This document shows, piece by piece, positions 1-9,229 of a stretch of 64,000 nucleotides of DNA (positions are counted from its first letter, which is position 1; every line of letters begins with the position of its first letter). The stretch is from Methanomethylovorans sp. PtaU1.Bin093 (lineage in GTDB: Archaea; Halobacteriota; Methanosarcinia; Methanosarcinales; Methanosarcinaceae): contig NZ_MVQX01000013.1 of the NCBI RefSeq assembly GCF_002067275.1, positions 1-64,000 on the forward strand, given 5' to 3'. Under the pieces are notes generated by a model. That model worked only from the letters and a program-made list of their open reading frames with translations. It was not told the DNA's origin and did not search any database. Position numbers and translations under genes: made by a program.

Positions 1-1
1 C

Positions 2-361
2 AACACCGGAAACGGCAAGTTGCTCCGTGACATGATGATGATGTCCGACAGATACAGAGACCCACAGGGATATGTGCTTGCATACGACAACGCATGGAAG
101 GTTGGTCAGGCAATTGCCAAGAACGGAAACGACCTGTACCTGCGTTCAAAGGCTGCTGCAGTTGAGACCGTAAAGATCCTGAATGCTGCAAAGGCCGAGG
201 GCAAGCTCCAGATGTCCCGCTTCGAGATAAATGCACTTGCTGACGCAGAGAAAGCGATCAATGCACTTACCGACGAAAAGGACAAGTTCATGAGCGACAT
301 GCTCGCCCTGTACAAGTCAGAAGTAAAAGTATTCAAGCCAGAAGCGAACTACAAGTTCTAA
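2..361 (+). CDS. mtaB: Methanol:corrinoid methyltransferase MtaB, C-terminal part (5' end outside window)
   Basis: This is the last 119 residues of a protein whose reading frame runs in from the left edge. The residues around YRDPQGYVLAYDNAWKVGQ and the ending SEVKVFKPEANY match what I know of the C-terminus of MtaB, the zinc enzyme that moves the methyl group of methanol to the corrinoid protein MtaC at the start of methylotrophic methanogenesis. MtaB is about 460 residues, so roughly three quarters is missing because of the window edge. A TTG at position 20 is not the real start, since the frame stays open upstream. A T-rich tract follows the stop. MtaA lies 2.2 kb away on the other strand. 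Recognition is from memory of the family. Confidence 0.85.
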   Translation, partial: NTGNGKLLRDMMMMSDRYRDPQGYVLAYDNAWKVGQAIAKNGNDLYLRSKAAAVETVKILNAAKAEGKLQMSRFEINALADAEKAINALTDEKDKFMSDMLALYKSEVKVFKPEANYKF

Positions 362-368
362 ACTTGAG

Positions 369-393
369 TTCCTTTCTTTTTTCTTTTTTTTCT
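369..393 (+). terminator. T-rich terminator after mtaB
   Basis: Directly after the mtaB stop there is a run of about 25 bases that is nearly all T with a few C. Such oligo-T tracts terminate transcription in methanogens without needing a hairpin. It lies before the 3' end of the convergent gene at 457. Confidence 0.6.
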
Positions 394-456
394 ACAACAC
401 ATTCCTATAGCTAATGCTGTTTTTCGTTTAATACGAGTTTATTTTAGATTAACTTG

Positions 457-2388
457 CTAATTACTCTGTTTTTTAGGATAACCTACAGCCATAATTACAA
501 TTCTCGTTTCAAGTGGAGCATGTTTCCAGTCCTCAGGAGAATAAGTTTGCTGAGAGAACTCTATTTCCATATTGTGTCGGCTGACTCCACAATCATCCAT
601 ATACTCATTTACAATTTTATTCCCAAGTGCCTTTGCGTAGTCAAGAGCATCATTATAGGTTTCCAGCTTGTGTCTTCCCAAAGGAGAAAAAACCAAGTAG
701 TTTCGATCAGGTTCCGACACTGAAAAGGGTCTGATAAACATTTCAACTCTTTTAATACCCTTTCCAAACAGAGCACCAACTGCATTACCTACCGCTGCAT
801 GTTCCGGTATGTGGATATCGGCATCCACTATCCTTGAAAGGTCGTCTTCAAATGAAACGACTGGTCCTCCCAACATAACTACCGGAATATCAAGCTTGAA
901 ACGAGCGGGGAAGTCACCATTGACTATCTGCTCTATGCCTTTTCTATCGACATCCTTCAGCAGGAACGACATGAGATCAAATACAATGCTATGTGCCATT
1001 TTCTCTTTTACAGCAACTGCAAATTCCACAGCATCCATTTTAGCAAGGCGGGACAATTGACTTGCTCCTATCAACGAGGCTTCCACGTTCCAGCGGGTAT
1101 ATTCACCAAGTATATGCAATGCATCGGTGGGGGTAAAGCCAATTGGCTGTATCAGTCTTTTACTTATAAGGCTATCAAGTATGACCGAGGAAGGATATTT
1201 ACGAGAGGAAGATGCGATCTCTTCAAGGATCAATGGCTCATTTCTTATAGCAGCCAGTACTTCGGTTTCAAATTCATCTAGCTCTATCGGATCAAAACCT
1301 GTCCTCACGTACAGCCTTGCTGGCTGAATGTTCATGTCCAATGAACTGCGGGACGGTATCATGCATCTCTTCAGTTTTTCAATGAACACGGGATATCTTT
1401 CTGCAGCAAGGCATAGGGGTATGACCCTTCTTGGGCCAATGAAGATATGCTTGCTTTTTACCCATACCTGACTATCACCGCCAAGTGCCGAGGTTTCCAT
1501 CCTTGTAGCTCTTACTCTTGTCTTCCAGCCTCCCACGACCGCACCTGTGTCAGTAAGCTCCGGTACACCCTTTATAACGCTTGATACATCCGTACTGGTT
1601 CCCCCTACATCGACCACTGTACATGTATCCAGGTTGCATAGATAAGAAGCACCAACAAGACTTGCCGCAGGGCCTGAAAAGATCGATTCAATAGGTTTTT
1701 TCAGTGCTTCATTTATACCGATCACCGTTCCATCGCATTTCAGCATTATCAGCCTTGCTTTTATTTCCCTTCTTTTTATCTCCTCAATCATCGAGCTTAT
1801 AAAACTGCGGCAAATAGGCAAAAGCTGGGCGTTAAGCGCTGCAGTGACAGCTCTTTCATAGGCTCCAAGGTCCTGGGAAAGTTCGTGACCACATGCGGCC
1901 GGTAATCCTGTGGTCTCATTTACAATGTCCCTTATGGCAAGTTCGTGCTCAGGATTTCGGATGCTAAAAAAAGAAGATACTGCAAAGGCAGATACTGATC
2001 CTTTTACCCTCAAAGCAAAATCTTTTACGGTATCTATGTCAAGGGGTGTAGTTTCTTCTCCATCGAACGTATGGCCGCCCGATACTACTATATAATATTT
2101 TGCAGGATATGTTCCTTTGGTTGGATGATCACCTACCAAGATCAGAGCAACCGGACTTCCTGTTCCTTCAAGCACCGTATTAGTTGCAAGTGTGGTCGAA
2201 ACGGATACAAGGCTTACTTTATCCAGATCATCTGTTCGAAGGCCGTCGATAGCATCGCGGATTCCTATTATGAGATCAGGGTAGGTAGTAAGAGCCTTAC
2301 TTGTGGCCACAATAGAACCATCAGTATCTCTTACAAGGACTGCATCTGTATACGTTCCTCCCGCATCAATCCCAAGGCTGAACTTCAT
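457..2388 (-). CDS. Hydantoinase/oxoprolinase family protein (ASKHA fold)
   Basis: A 643-residue protein of the HyuA/oxoprolinase group. Seen directly: an N-terminal phosphate-binding loop GIDAGGTYTD (residues 6-15), the family segment STTLATNTVLEG (about 64-75), IFSGPAAS (about 236-243) and a second phosphate loop VDVGGTSTD (about 259-267). Together these make the two-lobed actin/Hsp70-like ATPase fold. Characterised relatives hydrolyse hydantoins or 5-oxoproline with ATP, but this protein stands alone, without the HyuB-type partner, so its substrate cannot be read. It lies between mtaB (convergent) and mtaA (same strand, 140 bp upstream, with a terminator between). A role in methyltransferase upkeep, as for the ATPase RamA, is only inference. 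Confidence 0.75.
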   Translation of the reverse strand: MKFSLGIDAGGTYTDAVLVRDTDGSIVATSKALTTYPDLIIGIRDAIDGLRTDDLDKVSLVSVSTTLATNTVLEGTGSPVALILVGDHPTKGTYPAKYYIVVSGGHTFDGEETTPLDIDTVKDFALRVKGSVSAFAVSSFFSIRNPEHELAIRDIVNETTGLPAACGHELSQDLGAYERAVTAALNAQLLPICRSFISSMIEEIKRREIKARLIMLKCDGTVIGINEALKKPIESIFSGPAASLVGASYLCNLDTCTVVDVGGTSTDVSSVIKGVPELTDTGAVVGGWKTRVRATRMETSALGGDSQVWVKSKHIFIGPRRVIPLCLAAERYPVFIEKLKRCMIPSRSSLDMNIQPARLYVRTGFDPIELDEFETEVLAAIRNEPLILEEIASSSRKYPSSVILDSLISKRLIQPIGFTPTDALHILGEYTRWNVEASLIGASQLSRLAKMDAVEFAVAVKEKMAHSIVFDLMSFLLKDVDRKGIEQIVNGDFPARFKLDIPVVMLGGPVVSFEDDLSRIVDADIHIPEHAAVGNAVGALFGKGIKRVEMFIRPFSVSEPDRNYLVFSPLGRHKLETYNDALDYAKALGNKIVNEYMDDCGVSRHNMEIEFSQQTYSPEDWKHAPLETRIVIMAVGYPKKQSN

Positions 2389-2480
2389 AATAGGTCACTT
2401 ATCTCTGATAATTGATCTTTTGAAAGGGAGTATGGTTTTTGAGTGAATATTAGAATAATAAGTAAAATGCAGATCCATTT

Positions 2481-2512
2481 AAAAAAGAAAGGTACGTGGT
2501 CATGAAGACCAC
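2481..2512 (-). terminator. Hairpin plus T-tract terminator for mtaA
   Basis: The 6-bp inverted repeat GTGGTC/GACCAC (2496-2501 and 2507-2512, 5-nt loop) is followed, in the minus-strand direction, by a T-rich tract (complement of 2481-2490). It sits about 15 bases after the mtaA stop. Confidence 0.6.
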
Positions 2513-2527
2513 ATATAGGGAATGGGT

Positions 2528-3547
2528 TTACTTGTAGAATGCGTCTCTTGCAGCGACCATTGCCTTAAGGTTGGCAACTGGGGTGTCCGGTGCAATACCG
2601 CATCCAGGTGCAAGTACATCCACGCCTGCCTTTAGAGCAGTTGTGGCTGCTTCTGTTACTTTCTCAGGTGTGCCTGCAAGCAGAACAAAGGGGCTTGAAA
2701 CGTTACCACAAATAGATACTTTGCCTGCAACCTTTGCCTTTGCACCCGCCATGTCCTTTACCTTCTCTTCGATACTGATAGATGCGAAACCACAGTCTGC
2801 CATGTCAGGGATGATCGCTGTGACATCACCGCAGATGTGGAGGATCATTGGGACCTTTACTGCTGCTGCGAACTTCCGGAGCATTGGCTTGAGGTCTGTC
2901 CTAAATGAATCCGGTGACATGAGGTCAGGAGAGCATACCGGGTCTGGTACACTGATCACATCTGCACCGGCATCTGCCAGAGCATTTGCGTATGCAATAC
3001 ATGCATCGGTTGCAAAGTCCATTATAGCGTTGTAAGAAGCTTTGTCCTTTATGGACCATTTCATGAACCTTTTGACACCGCAGAGGTCAGATGCAAGGGT
3101 GATAGGTCCTTCCATACCTGCTATAACAGGGACCTTCCCGCCTGTCTTCTCTTTAAGGATCTTCATTGCTTCCAGTACAGCAGGGATCCTGCCCTGTGCA
3201 AGGAGGTTCTCAGGCATCTTGAGGTTTGCAACACTGTCCGGGTATGGGTGGGCTGTAACAGATGGCTGTCTGTTCTTTGTACCCATGTTGACCTCACAGC
3301 CCATTGCCTGAGCAAGAACTGTAAGACAGTATGGTGCTCTTACGCCCTCAAGGCCACACACCTCATATGAAGCGTATGCGAGTTCTGCCATGAGCTTTGC
3401 ATCGCTGTGGGCTGCTGGCCATGCAGCGCCTGTCTTGTCCATGAGCTCGACAATAGCGGTCTGTGTAACAGACAGAACTGGGACCTTGTCGACTTCCTCA
3501 CATTTCAATGCTTTTAAAAACCTTTCCTTCATGTTTAAGTCGCTCAT
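2528..3547 (-). CDS. mtaA: Methylcobamide:coenzyme M methyltransferase MtaA
   Basis: MtaA moves the methyl group from the methylated corrinoid protein MtaC to coenzyme M, giving methyl-CoM, the substrate of methyl-CoM reductase. It belongs to the uroporphyrinogen-decarboxylase fold. At 339 residues it has the family's length. The zinc/thiolate ligands are visible as H237-x-C239 (in LHICGD) and C316 (in APGCGIAP). Long stretches such as SVTQTAIVELMD and NMGTKNRQPSVT fit the methanol-specific MtaA rather than methylamine MtbA. The start is supported by a purine-rich GGAGAGAAGG about 6 bases upstream. The gene appears monocistronic, with a terminator behind it and its own promoter region (3548-3723). 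Confidence 0.92.
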   Translation of the reverse strand: MSDLNMKERFLKALKCEEVDKVPVLSVTQTAIVELMDKTGAAWPAAHSDAKLMAELAYASYEVCGLEGVRAPYCLTVLAQAMGCEVNMGTKNRQPSVTAHPYPDSVANLKMPENLLAQGRIPAVLEAMKILKEKTGGKVPVIAGMEGPITLASDLCGVKRFMKWSIKDKASYNAIMDFATDACIAYANALADAGADVISVPDPVCSPDLMSPDSFRTDLKPMLRKFAAAVKVPMILHICGDVTAIIPDMADCGFASISIEEKVKDMAGAKAKVAGKVSICGNVSSPFVLLAGTPEKVTEAATTALKAGVDVLAPGCGIAPDTPVANLKAMVAARDAFYK

Positions 3548-3723
3548 AATTAATCCTTCTCTCCAATTAAAGAGTTAGTCACCTGAATTTGCAATACATC
3601 AAATATAAAACTATTGGGAACGGCGCTTTATACTAGGTTAAATACATTTCTGTTCAAAATTGCAGAATATGTTTGTAAAACCTGCTCTCATTCCTTTGGA
3701 ATAAGAGTTTTTACCTGCAATTA
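3548..3723 (-). promoter_or_regulatory. mtaA upstream region with RBS
   Basis: This 176-bp gap lies between mtaA and the upstream helicase gene on the same strand. On the minus strand it holds AT-rich TATA-like stretches (near 3604-3612 and 3626-3634) and a strong GGAGAGAAGG ribosome binding site at about 3555-3564. The exact TATA box cannot be chosen by eye. Confidence 0.4.
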
Positions 3724-6555
3724 TCAATCCCAGAATTTTTTTGTTTTGGCATAGTTTCGCTCTGCTGCCAGAATATCCCTGTAGAAGTCTTCTTCCTCAG
3801 GCCGGTTTTTCTGTATGATGCGGGAAGCCGTCTCAGGCCCCACTCCTCTGGAAGCAAGGGCAATGACAGCCTTTTTTCCATGCGATCTTACAAAATTAGC
3901 GTTCCTGTATACTCTCTTGATGCGTTTTATTTCTTCACCGGAAGCAGATCCACCATGTTTCTTCACAAGTCTTATCTCTTCCTCTTCCCATGGCTTGAGG
4001 GCAGCCACCATTTTTGATCCACATACAGGGCATATGATATCATCCGGCACATTCATCACTTTCCTGTGAGATGCCCATTTTTTACAGTGTATGCAGAACA
4101 ATATGATATTATCGTGCATGATACGTTCCTTGAGAGCAAGCACTATCGACCTATCAGCTTTTTCCGGGGCTACAAGATCACGTTTCATCGAGAATCCCGA
4201 TGAACCGATCGGTGTTGAGGCACTGATCTCGATCTGGATCTCGCCTGAAGATATCTGTGATAAGACCTCGCGGGCCGAATCCACATCCAGCATATCATGC
4301 AGGATCTCCCGGACCACCTCGTCATACATGGAAGTGCCTTTGTATATTTCAAGAAGTTTTTTCATGCTGATCCTGTCGTAATCCAGATCTTTGCTAAGCG
4401 CTCCGAACTTCCTGGCAACATGCACCATCTTCCATTTCATAAGAGATGTGTTCTTAAGGGTCATCTCTATGACAGGTTCAATGTGATCCGGGCTAATATC
4501 ATGTATCAGTGACCTTATATCGACAGGTTTCAGCCTGCGTGGTCCCTGAAGTCGTATGCGGTAAGGGTCTACTTCCTGTGCCACACTGCTTCCAAAGCGT
4601 GCTGCAAGCAATGCCGTCAGTACTTTGGCCAAGGTTTCATTGGTATTATGTCCAAAACAAGCATTAATGATCACTGCATCATCATCGCTTTCGATAAGCA
4701 AGGTTTTGTCATCCGGAACTTTGAGTCCAGCTGCCACATGCTCAGCCACAAGCGAGATCAACTCTAAAGCACCTGGCATATCAACATGGTACTTAAGCAT
4801 AAGCTCTTCTGCTATTATTTCTTCATACATCTCTTTAAGAAGTGAATTCCTTATGAAAGCACGAAGTCTTCCTACTGCCTGGGCCACATCAAAAGGCACA
4901 GGTATTTCCTCCCCAACCCAGCTGGGGATCTCACCCTTTGCCTTGACAGGTTCTACTTTTATCCTGTCTCTTTCGGTGTCCATGTCTATGACCCTCCACA
5001 TGTCACCTTTCGTGATGAACACAGCGCCGGGGGTTGCAGATGTTACAACAAAAGCCTCATCCAGCATTCCTACAGGCCTGCCGGAAACCATATCGAATAC
5101 CTCATACTTTTTCTCATCGGGTATCATGGAAAGGTTATCATAATAATACTGCCAGCTCTTGCGCCTTCTGCCCAGTATGCTTGATCCTTCTTCCCTCCAC
5201 ACCAGCCTGTATTCTGTGACCTGCTCCACAACCCTTTCCAGTTCCTGCAGGGTCAGTTCACGGAAAGGATACGCTCTTCTGAAGATCGCATGCAGGCGTG
5301 AAATATCAAGTTCTCCGAAATCAAGTACCATCCCTGATATCTGATTGGCCAGCACATCCAGAGCCCCGTTCTGTACTGATATCCTTTCAGCTTTTCCTTC
5401 AAAAGCGTACATTACGATCATCATGCTCTCTGCAATATCATCCTGTCCAACTGCAAGAATAGTCCCTCTGGAGATCTCATGTATCCTGTGACCTGCACGT
5501 CCGACCCTTTGTAAAAGCCGGGAAACCTGTCGTGGTGATCCATACTGCACAACATGGTCCACCTTGCCGATATCAATGCCAAGTTCCATGGATGAAGTAC
5601 ATATAAGTCCTCTCATGTCTCCTGATTTGAAAGATTCCTCAGCTTCGATACGCGCTTCCACAGACAGGGATCCATGATGCACTCCAATGGACTCGCCCAT
5701 TATCCTGAAACCCGATGCCAAAGCCTCTGCACTTTGTCTCGTATTGACGAAGACCAAAGTGGACTCATGCCTTCGTACTATGTCCCGGATGCATCTCAGA
5801 TGTGCAGCAAACTCGATATCACATCCCACCATCTGAGATATCTCCATGTCCTCTGCTGCTATCTGCGGACGTGCCACATCGAATTCCAGGAGTTTGGACA
5901 TGATGACCTGTAAAACAACTACATTTCTTTCTGATCCAGCCAGAAAACGTGCAACTTCTTCCGGGTTACCTACCGTGGCAGAAAGCCCCACTCTCTGGAA
6001 CTCACCTGCAAGCTCCACCAGCCTTTCAAGACCTATGGCAAGCTGTGCTCCTCTTTTTGAAGCTGCCAGCTCATGGATCTCATCCACAACTACATGCTTC
6101 ACATATCCCAGACTTTCCCGCAGCAACCTGCCTGTGAACATTGCCTGTAAGGTTTCAGGCGTTGTGATCAGGAGGTCCGGTGGTCTGCGTGACTGTTTCT
6201 GACGTTCGTTACGTGAAGTGTCCCCATGGCGTACCTGTACATCAATGCCTAACTCCTTGCCCCACCATTGTATGCGTGAGAGCATGTCCCTGTTCAACGC
6301 CCGCAGGGGTGTGATGTACAGGGCTGATATGCCTTTCCTCTCTTCCAGGGATCGTGCAAGGATGTGATTAAAGATCGGAAGTACTGCAGATTCTGTTTTT
6401 CCTGAGCCTGTGGGAGCTATTAGGAACGTATGCTCTCCTTTTAGTATATGTGGGAAGGCTTTTTCCTGGGGTTCCGTAGGTGCCTTGAATCCAAGTTTCA
6501 TCAAAGTCTCCTGAATTTTCGGATCAAAAGCATCGAACAGGTTACCAAAGCTCAT
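3724..6555 (-). CDS. Lhr-type superfamily 2 helicase
   Basis: A 943-residue ATP-dependent helicase. Walker A is APTGSGKTE (residues 47-55), the DExH box is DEIH (158-161), and the second RecA domain carries STLVFVNTR and a motif VI segment [11 protein letters not shown]. The long C-terminal part is typical of archaeal Lhr proteins. It includes a four-cysteine zinc finger (FCIHC ... CPVCG, about residue 815-845) and a helix-hairpin-helix-like ending ([13 protein letters not shown]). Lhr helicases unwind branched DNA or RNA:DNA hybrids in repair. Its start overlaps the stop of the metallophosphoesterase gene by 4 bp (ATGA), so the two form an operon. Assignment to an Lhr subfamily would need alignment. 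Confidence 0.88.
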   Translation of the reverse strand: MSFGNLFDAFDPKIQETLMKLGFKAPTEPQEKAFPHILKGEHTFLIAPTGSGKTESAVLPIFNHILARSLEERKGISALYITPLRALNRDMLSRIQWWGKELGIDVQVRHGDTSRNERQKQSRRPPDLLITTPETLQAMFTGRLLRESLGYVKHVVVDEIHELAASKRGAQLAIGLERLVELAGEFQRVGLSATVGNPEEVARFLAGSERNVVVLQVIMSKLLEFDVARPQIAAEDMEISQMVGCDIEFAAHLRCIRDIVRRHESTLVFVNTRQSAEALASGFRIMGESIGVHHGSLSVEARIEAEESFKSGDMRGLICTSSMELGIDIGKVDHVVQYGSPRQVSRLLQRVGRAGHRIHEISRGTILAVGQDDIAESMMIVMYAFEGKAERISVQNGALDVLANQISGMVLDFGELDISRLHAIFRRAYPFRELTLQELERVVEQVTEYRLVWREEGSSILGRRRKSWQYYYDNLSMIPDEKKYEVFDMVSGRPVGMLDEAFVVTSATPGAVFITKGDMWRVIDMDTERDRIKVEPVKAKGEIPSWVGEEIPVPFDVAQAVGRLRAFIRNSLLKEMYEEIIAEELMLKYHVDMPGALELISLVAEHVAAGLKVPDDKTLLIESDDDAVIINACFGHNTNETLAKVLTALLAARFGSSVAQEVDPYRIRLQGPRRLKPVDIRSLIHDISPDHIEPVIEMTLKNTSLMKWKMVHVARKFGALSKDLDYDRISMKKLLEIYKGTSMYDEVVREILHDMLDVDSAREVLSQISSGEIQIEISASTPIGSSGFSMKRDLVAPEKADRSIVLALKERIMHDNIILFCIHCKKWASHRKVMNVPDDIICPVCGSKMVAALKPWEEEEIRLVKKHGGSASGEEIKRIKRVYRNANFVRSHGKKAVIALASRGVGPETASRIIQKNRPEEEDFYRDILAAERNYAKTKKFWD

Positions 6556-7385
6556 CTGCGTCCCTTACCCTTTCCCCTACGCTCTTTTTTCGGACCATTC
6601 AATTTGCGCACATGTTTCAGAAGCCCCAGCTTTGTACCATCCAGCAGGTAGATCTCTGCATTATCCAGTTCCACTCCACCGGATGAAAATATCGGACCCA
6701 GCAGGTCATCTTCCAGCGATTCGTTAAATGCAACGCCTCCGCACAGTTCGTTGAAGGATGGTACAATGAATACTCTTGGGTCTTTCCACACCTCGTTCAG
6801 GTCCAGGCTGCTATAATGCGCCTGTAATATCTCTTTTTTCAGCCGGGTGCGCACCCACGCAGGTTCCACGACCGTATGGCCAAGAGGGTCTGTGAAACGG
6901 ATCGTGGGATGATTATGGGCTGTGATGATATACTCGGTTTCAAGTAGTTCGGGAGCTGGCCAGGTATGGCCGTGGAAGTAGCTTACACCGTCTATCACAG
7001 CGCCTCTGGAAGGATGTAACTGCACATCCTTTCTTTCAGGAAGGAGGAACTCTATACCTGCATCATGGTTCCCAGGAAGGATATCCACATGCGTGTGTTC
7101 TGCCAAAGCGCCCAGGAAATAGGGAAGCTCATCCCTTTCCTGCCAGGAGATCTGAGGAACATTGTGTTTCACATCCCCCAGAAGTATAAGCCTGTCTGGC
7201 TTTACAGATCCTATATATCCCATAATGCGGTCAAGGCCTGCTTGCATGCGGCTGGGTATGGAAAAACCACTGGTATAGAGGTCCCACTCAATTCCCAGAT
7301 GTATGTCTGCTATTGCCAGCGACCTCACTTCATTTTCCACAACAAGTGCAGGCTCATTGAATACGGGTTCGATCTTTATCGTCAT
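6552..7385 (-). CDS. Lhr-associated metallophosphoesterase
   Basis: A 277-residue calcineurin-like phosphoesterase. The metal-binding motifs are all present: ADIHLG (residues 26-31), [14 protein letters not shown], a histidine in FHGHTW and AHNHP. The family (COG1407) is found next to, or fused with, Lhr helicases in archaea and bacteria, as here, where it comes first in a two-gene operon with a 4-bp overlap. A nuclease or nucleotide phosphodiesterase role in DNA repair with the helicase is inferred from this pairing. The C-terminus ends in a short basic tail ([12 protein letters not shown]) that may bind nucleic acid. Confidence 0.85.
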   Translation of the reverse strand: MTIKIEPVFNEPALVVENEVRSLAIADIHLGIEWDLYTSGFSIPSRMQAGLDRIMGYIGSVKPDRLILLGDVKHNVPQISWQERDELPYFLGALAEHTHVDILPGNHDAGIEFLLPERKDVQLHPSRGAVIDGVSYFHGHTWPAPELLETEYIITAHNHPTIRFTDPLGHTVVEPAWVRTRLKKEILQAHYSSLDLNEVWKDPRVFIVPSFNELCGGVAFNESLEDDLLGPIFSSGGVELDNAEIYLLDGTKLGLLKHVRKLNGPKKERRGKGKGRR

Positions 7386-7511
7386 TAGTACATAGGATGG
7401 ATTTTACTTTGAATATGGCAGTAATGCATTTTAAATTGTGCAGGTAAAGTAGATATGAAGAAACCTTAAAACACATGAATGCTGTAAACGTACAAAAAGA
7501 AGGGCTTTTAA

Positions 7512-8468
7512 ATGGTTCATCATTCAATGGAAGAAAGTCTTCAGTGTCCTATTAACCAGGCCAGGATCACCGCCGGCATGAGCGTGGACGAACTGATACA
7601 TGCGCTGGATGGCTGTGCTTTCGGAGCAGGCCGGATAGCCGATGCAGTAGATATCTATCATGAGATGTTAAGCAACAAGAGCACCAGTTTCTTCGGACTT
7701 GCCGGAGCTATGGTGCCAGCAGGCATGCGAGCCATCGTAGCCGACCTCATCAGGGACGGGTACATTGATGTACTTGTCACCACAGGAGCGAATATGGTGC
7801 ACGAGGTAGTGGAATCCATGGGTCTGCACCATTACAAAGGTACAGAGCAAACCGATGATCTGGAACTCAAGCATCAGGAGATCAACCGCATTTACGATGT
7901 GTTCCTGCCCGAACATCATTTCACGGATCTTGAAGAGAAGATGCAGTCCATATTCTCTGATATAGGGGACAGGACCATATCCATCAGGGAATTCATGACC
8001 CATATCGGCAATAACATCGATGATAAGAATTCCATATTACGCACTGCCGCAGACATGAACGTGCCTGTGTACTGTCCTGCCATACAGGATTCCATGATCG
8101 GGCTGCAAGCTTGGCTGTACAAACAGATGCATACTCTTAATGTAGATGCATTCGCTGATATGAGGGAGATCATCGATATCTGCTATGAAGCAAAGGACCC
8201 GGGTGCATTGCTGATCGGCGGTGGAGTTCCCAAGAACTACATTTTCCAGTCCATGCTCGTGACCCATCAGGAATTCGAATATGCTATACAGCTTACTATG
8301 GACACTCCCCAGACCGGGGGTTTGAGCGGTGCCACACTTGATGAAGCGCGCTCCTGGGGCAAGGTAAGTGAAAGTGCACGTTCCGTCACGGTCCACTCGG
8401 ATGCGACCATTACTCTGCCTCTGCTTGTGGCAGCTGTAAGGAGCAGGCTGGCTAAGGATAATAAATAA
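7512..8468 (+). CDS. dys: Deoxyhypusine synthase
   Basis: This enzyme uses NAD and spermidine to transfer an aminobutyl group to a lysine of translation factor aIF5A, the first step of hypusine formation. The 318-residue protein shows the family core GAMVPAGMRAIVADLI and TTGANMVHE near residues 70-100. The expected catalytic lysine is K284, in the motif RSWGK near the C-terminus. GGGVPKN and TGGLSGA are also typical. An alternative ATG lies at 7527, and the region upstream of the first ATG has a GAAGGG element. It is followed after 20 bp by pyrF, so the two are probably co-transcribed. Confidence 0.93.
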   Translation: MVHHSMEESLQCPINQARITAGMSVDELIHALDGCAFGAGRIADAVDIYHEMLSNKSTSFFGLAGAMVPAGMRAIVADLIRDGYIDVLVTTGANMVHEVVESMGLHHYKGTEQTDDLELKHQEINRIYDVFLPEHHFTDLEEKMQSIFSDIGDRTISIREFMTHIGNNIDDKNSILRTAADMNVPVYCPAIQDSMIGLQAWLYKQMHTLNVDAFADMREIIDICYEAKDPGALLIGGGVPKNYIFQSMLVTHQEFEYAIQLTMDTPQTGGLSGATLDEARSWGKVSESARSVTVHSDATITLPLLVAAVRSRLAKDNK

Positions 8469-8488
8469 CATATCGGGAAGTGATGTAG

Positions 8489-9148
8489 TTGATCAAGGAT
8501 ACACGATTGATACTTGCCCTGGATGTTACGGACAGACAGCAGGCGCTTAGAATAGCCCAGAGTGTAAAAGGTCATGTGGATGCCATCAAGATAGGATATC
8601 CTCTTGTCCTGGCAACAAGAAAAGACATCATAGGTGAAATTGCAGAAATGGTGCCTGTGATAGCAGACTTCAAGGTGGCAGACATACCTAATACCGATCG
8701 TCTGATCTGTGAACAGGTGTTCAGGGCAGGAGCAGATGCATTGATAGTGCATGGTTTCACTGGTTATGACAGCCTTAGGATGTGTGTCGAAGTTGCCGAA
8801 GTGCATGGAGCCGATATATATGTTGTTACTGAGATGAGCCATCCCGGAGCCCTTGATTTCATGCAAAGGGTCGCAGAGGACATGGCGCAGATGGCATCAA
8901 ATGCAAAGGTCGCGGGAGTTGTTGCACCGGCTACGCGTCCGGAACGTGTACAGAAGATCCGCAGTATTATCGGAAATGAAATAGCCATTATATCTCCGGG
9001 GGTGGGTGCCCAGGGTGGCAGTGCTGCCGATGCCGTCAAAGCCGGAGCTGACTGGGTAATTGTCGGCAGGAGCATCTATCTGGCCGATGATCCTAAAAAA
9101 GCAGCTATGGAAATCGCAAAAGAGATCAAGGATGCGATCGATCAATAA
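8489..9148 (+). CDS. pyrF: Orotidine 5'-phosphate decarboxylase
   Basis: PyrF converts OMP to UMP, the last step of de novo pyrimidine synthesis. The 219-residue protein has the catalytic signature [10 protein letters not shown] (K and paired Asp residues) and the phosphate-gripper GVGAQGG near the C-terminus, and it has the usual archaeal length. The start is a TTG. An in-frame TAG sits immediately before it, and a GGGAAGTGATG element precedes it, so no earlier start is possible. It lies 20 bp behind dys. Just past its stop is the box C/D guide RNA. The partner genes pyrD and pyrK are 47 kb away in this window. Confidence 0.95.
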   Translation: MIKDTRLILALDVTDRQQALRIAQSVKGHVDAIKIGYPLVLATRKDIIGEIAEMVPVIADFKVADIPNTDRLICEQVFRAGADALIVHGFTGYDSLRMCVEVAEVHGADIYVVTEMSHPGALDFMQRVAEDMAQMASNAKVAGVVAPATRPERVQKIRSIIGNEIAIISPGVGAQGGSAADAVKAGADWVIVGRSIYLADDPKKAAMEIAKEIKDAIDQ

Positions 9149-9156
9149 TGTGTAAC

Positions 9157-9217
9157 GTGTGCCTGTGATGAGCTTGTTTTCTGAACAGTGATGAACCCTA
9201 TGAGTCCTGAGGCACAC
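9157..9217 (+). ncRNA. Box C/D guide sRNA
   Basis: All parts of an archaeal box C/D RNA are in order. Box C is GTGATGA (9165-9171), then a 9-nt spacer, box D' CTGA (9181-9184), a 3-nt linker, box C' GTGATGA (9188-9194), a 12-nt guide (9195-9206) and box D CTGA (9207-9210). A 7-bp terminal stem GTGTGCC/GGCACAC (9157-9163 and 9211-9217) closes it. Such RNAs direct fibrillarin, with L7Ae and Nop5, to 2'-O-methylate a target base paired five positions upstream of box D. The 12-nt spacing of the D guide is canonical; the D' guide is short. The complement of the D guide contains ACUCAUA, matching the anticodon loop of elongator tRNA-Met. It is probably processed from the pyrF transcript. Confidence 0.82.
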
Positions 9218-9224
9218 TTTTTTT
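9157..9224 (+). terminator. Probable 3' end of dys-pyrF transcript
   Basis: The terminal stem of the guide RNA is followed at once by seven T residues (9218-9224). This gives the dys-pyrF-sRNA transcript a natural terminator before the convergent ppx gene at 9230. Confidence 0.5.
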
Positions 9225-9229
9225 AGTGA

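Noticed and set aside
454-723. 89-codon plus-strand frame inside the hydantoinase-type gene
   Set aside because: Shadow of the real minus-strand gene; no RBS and chance-like composition.
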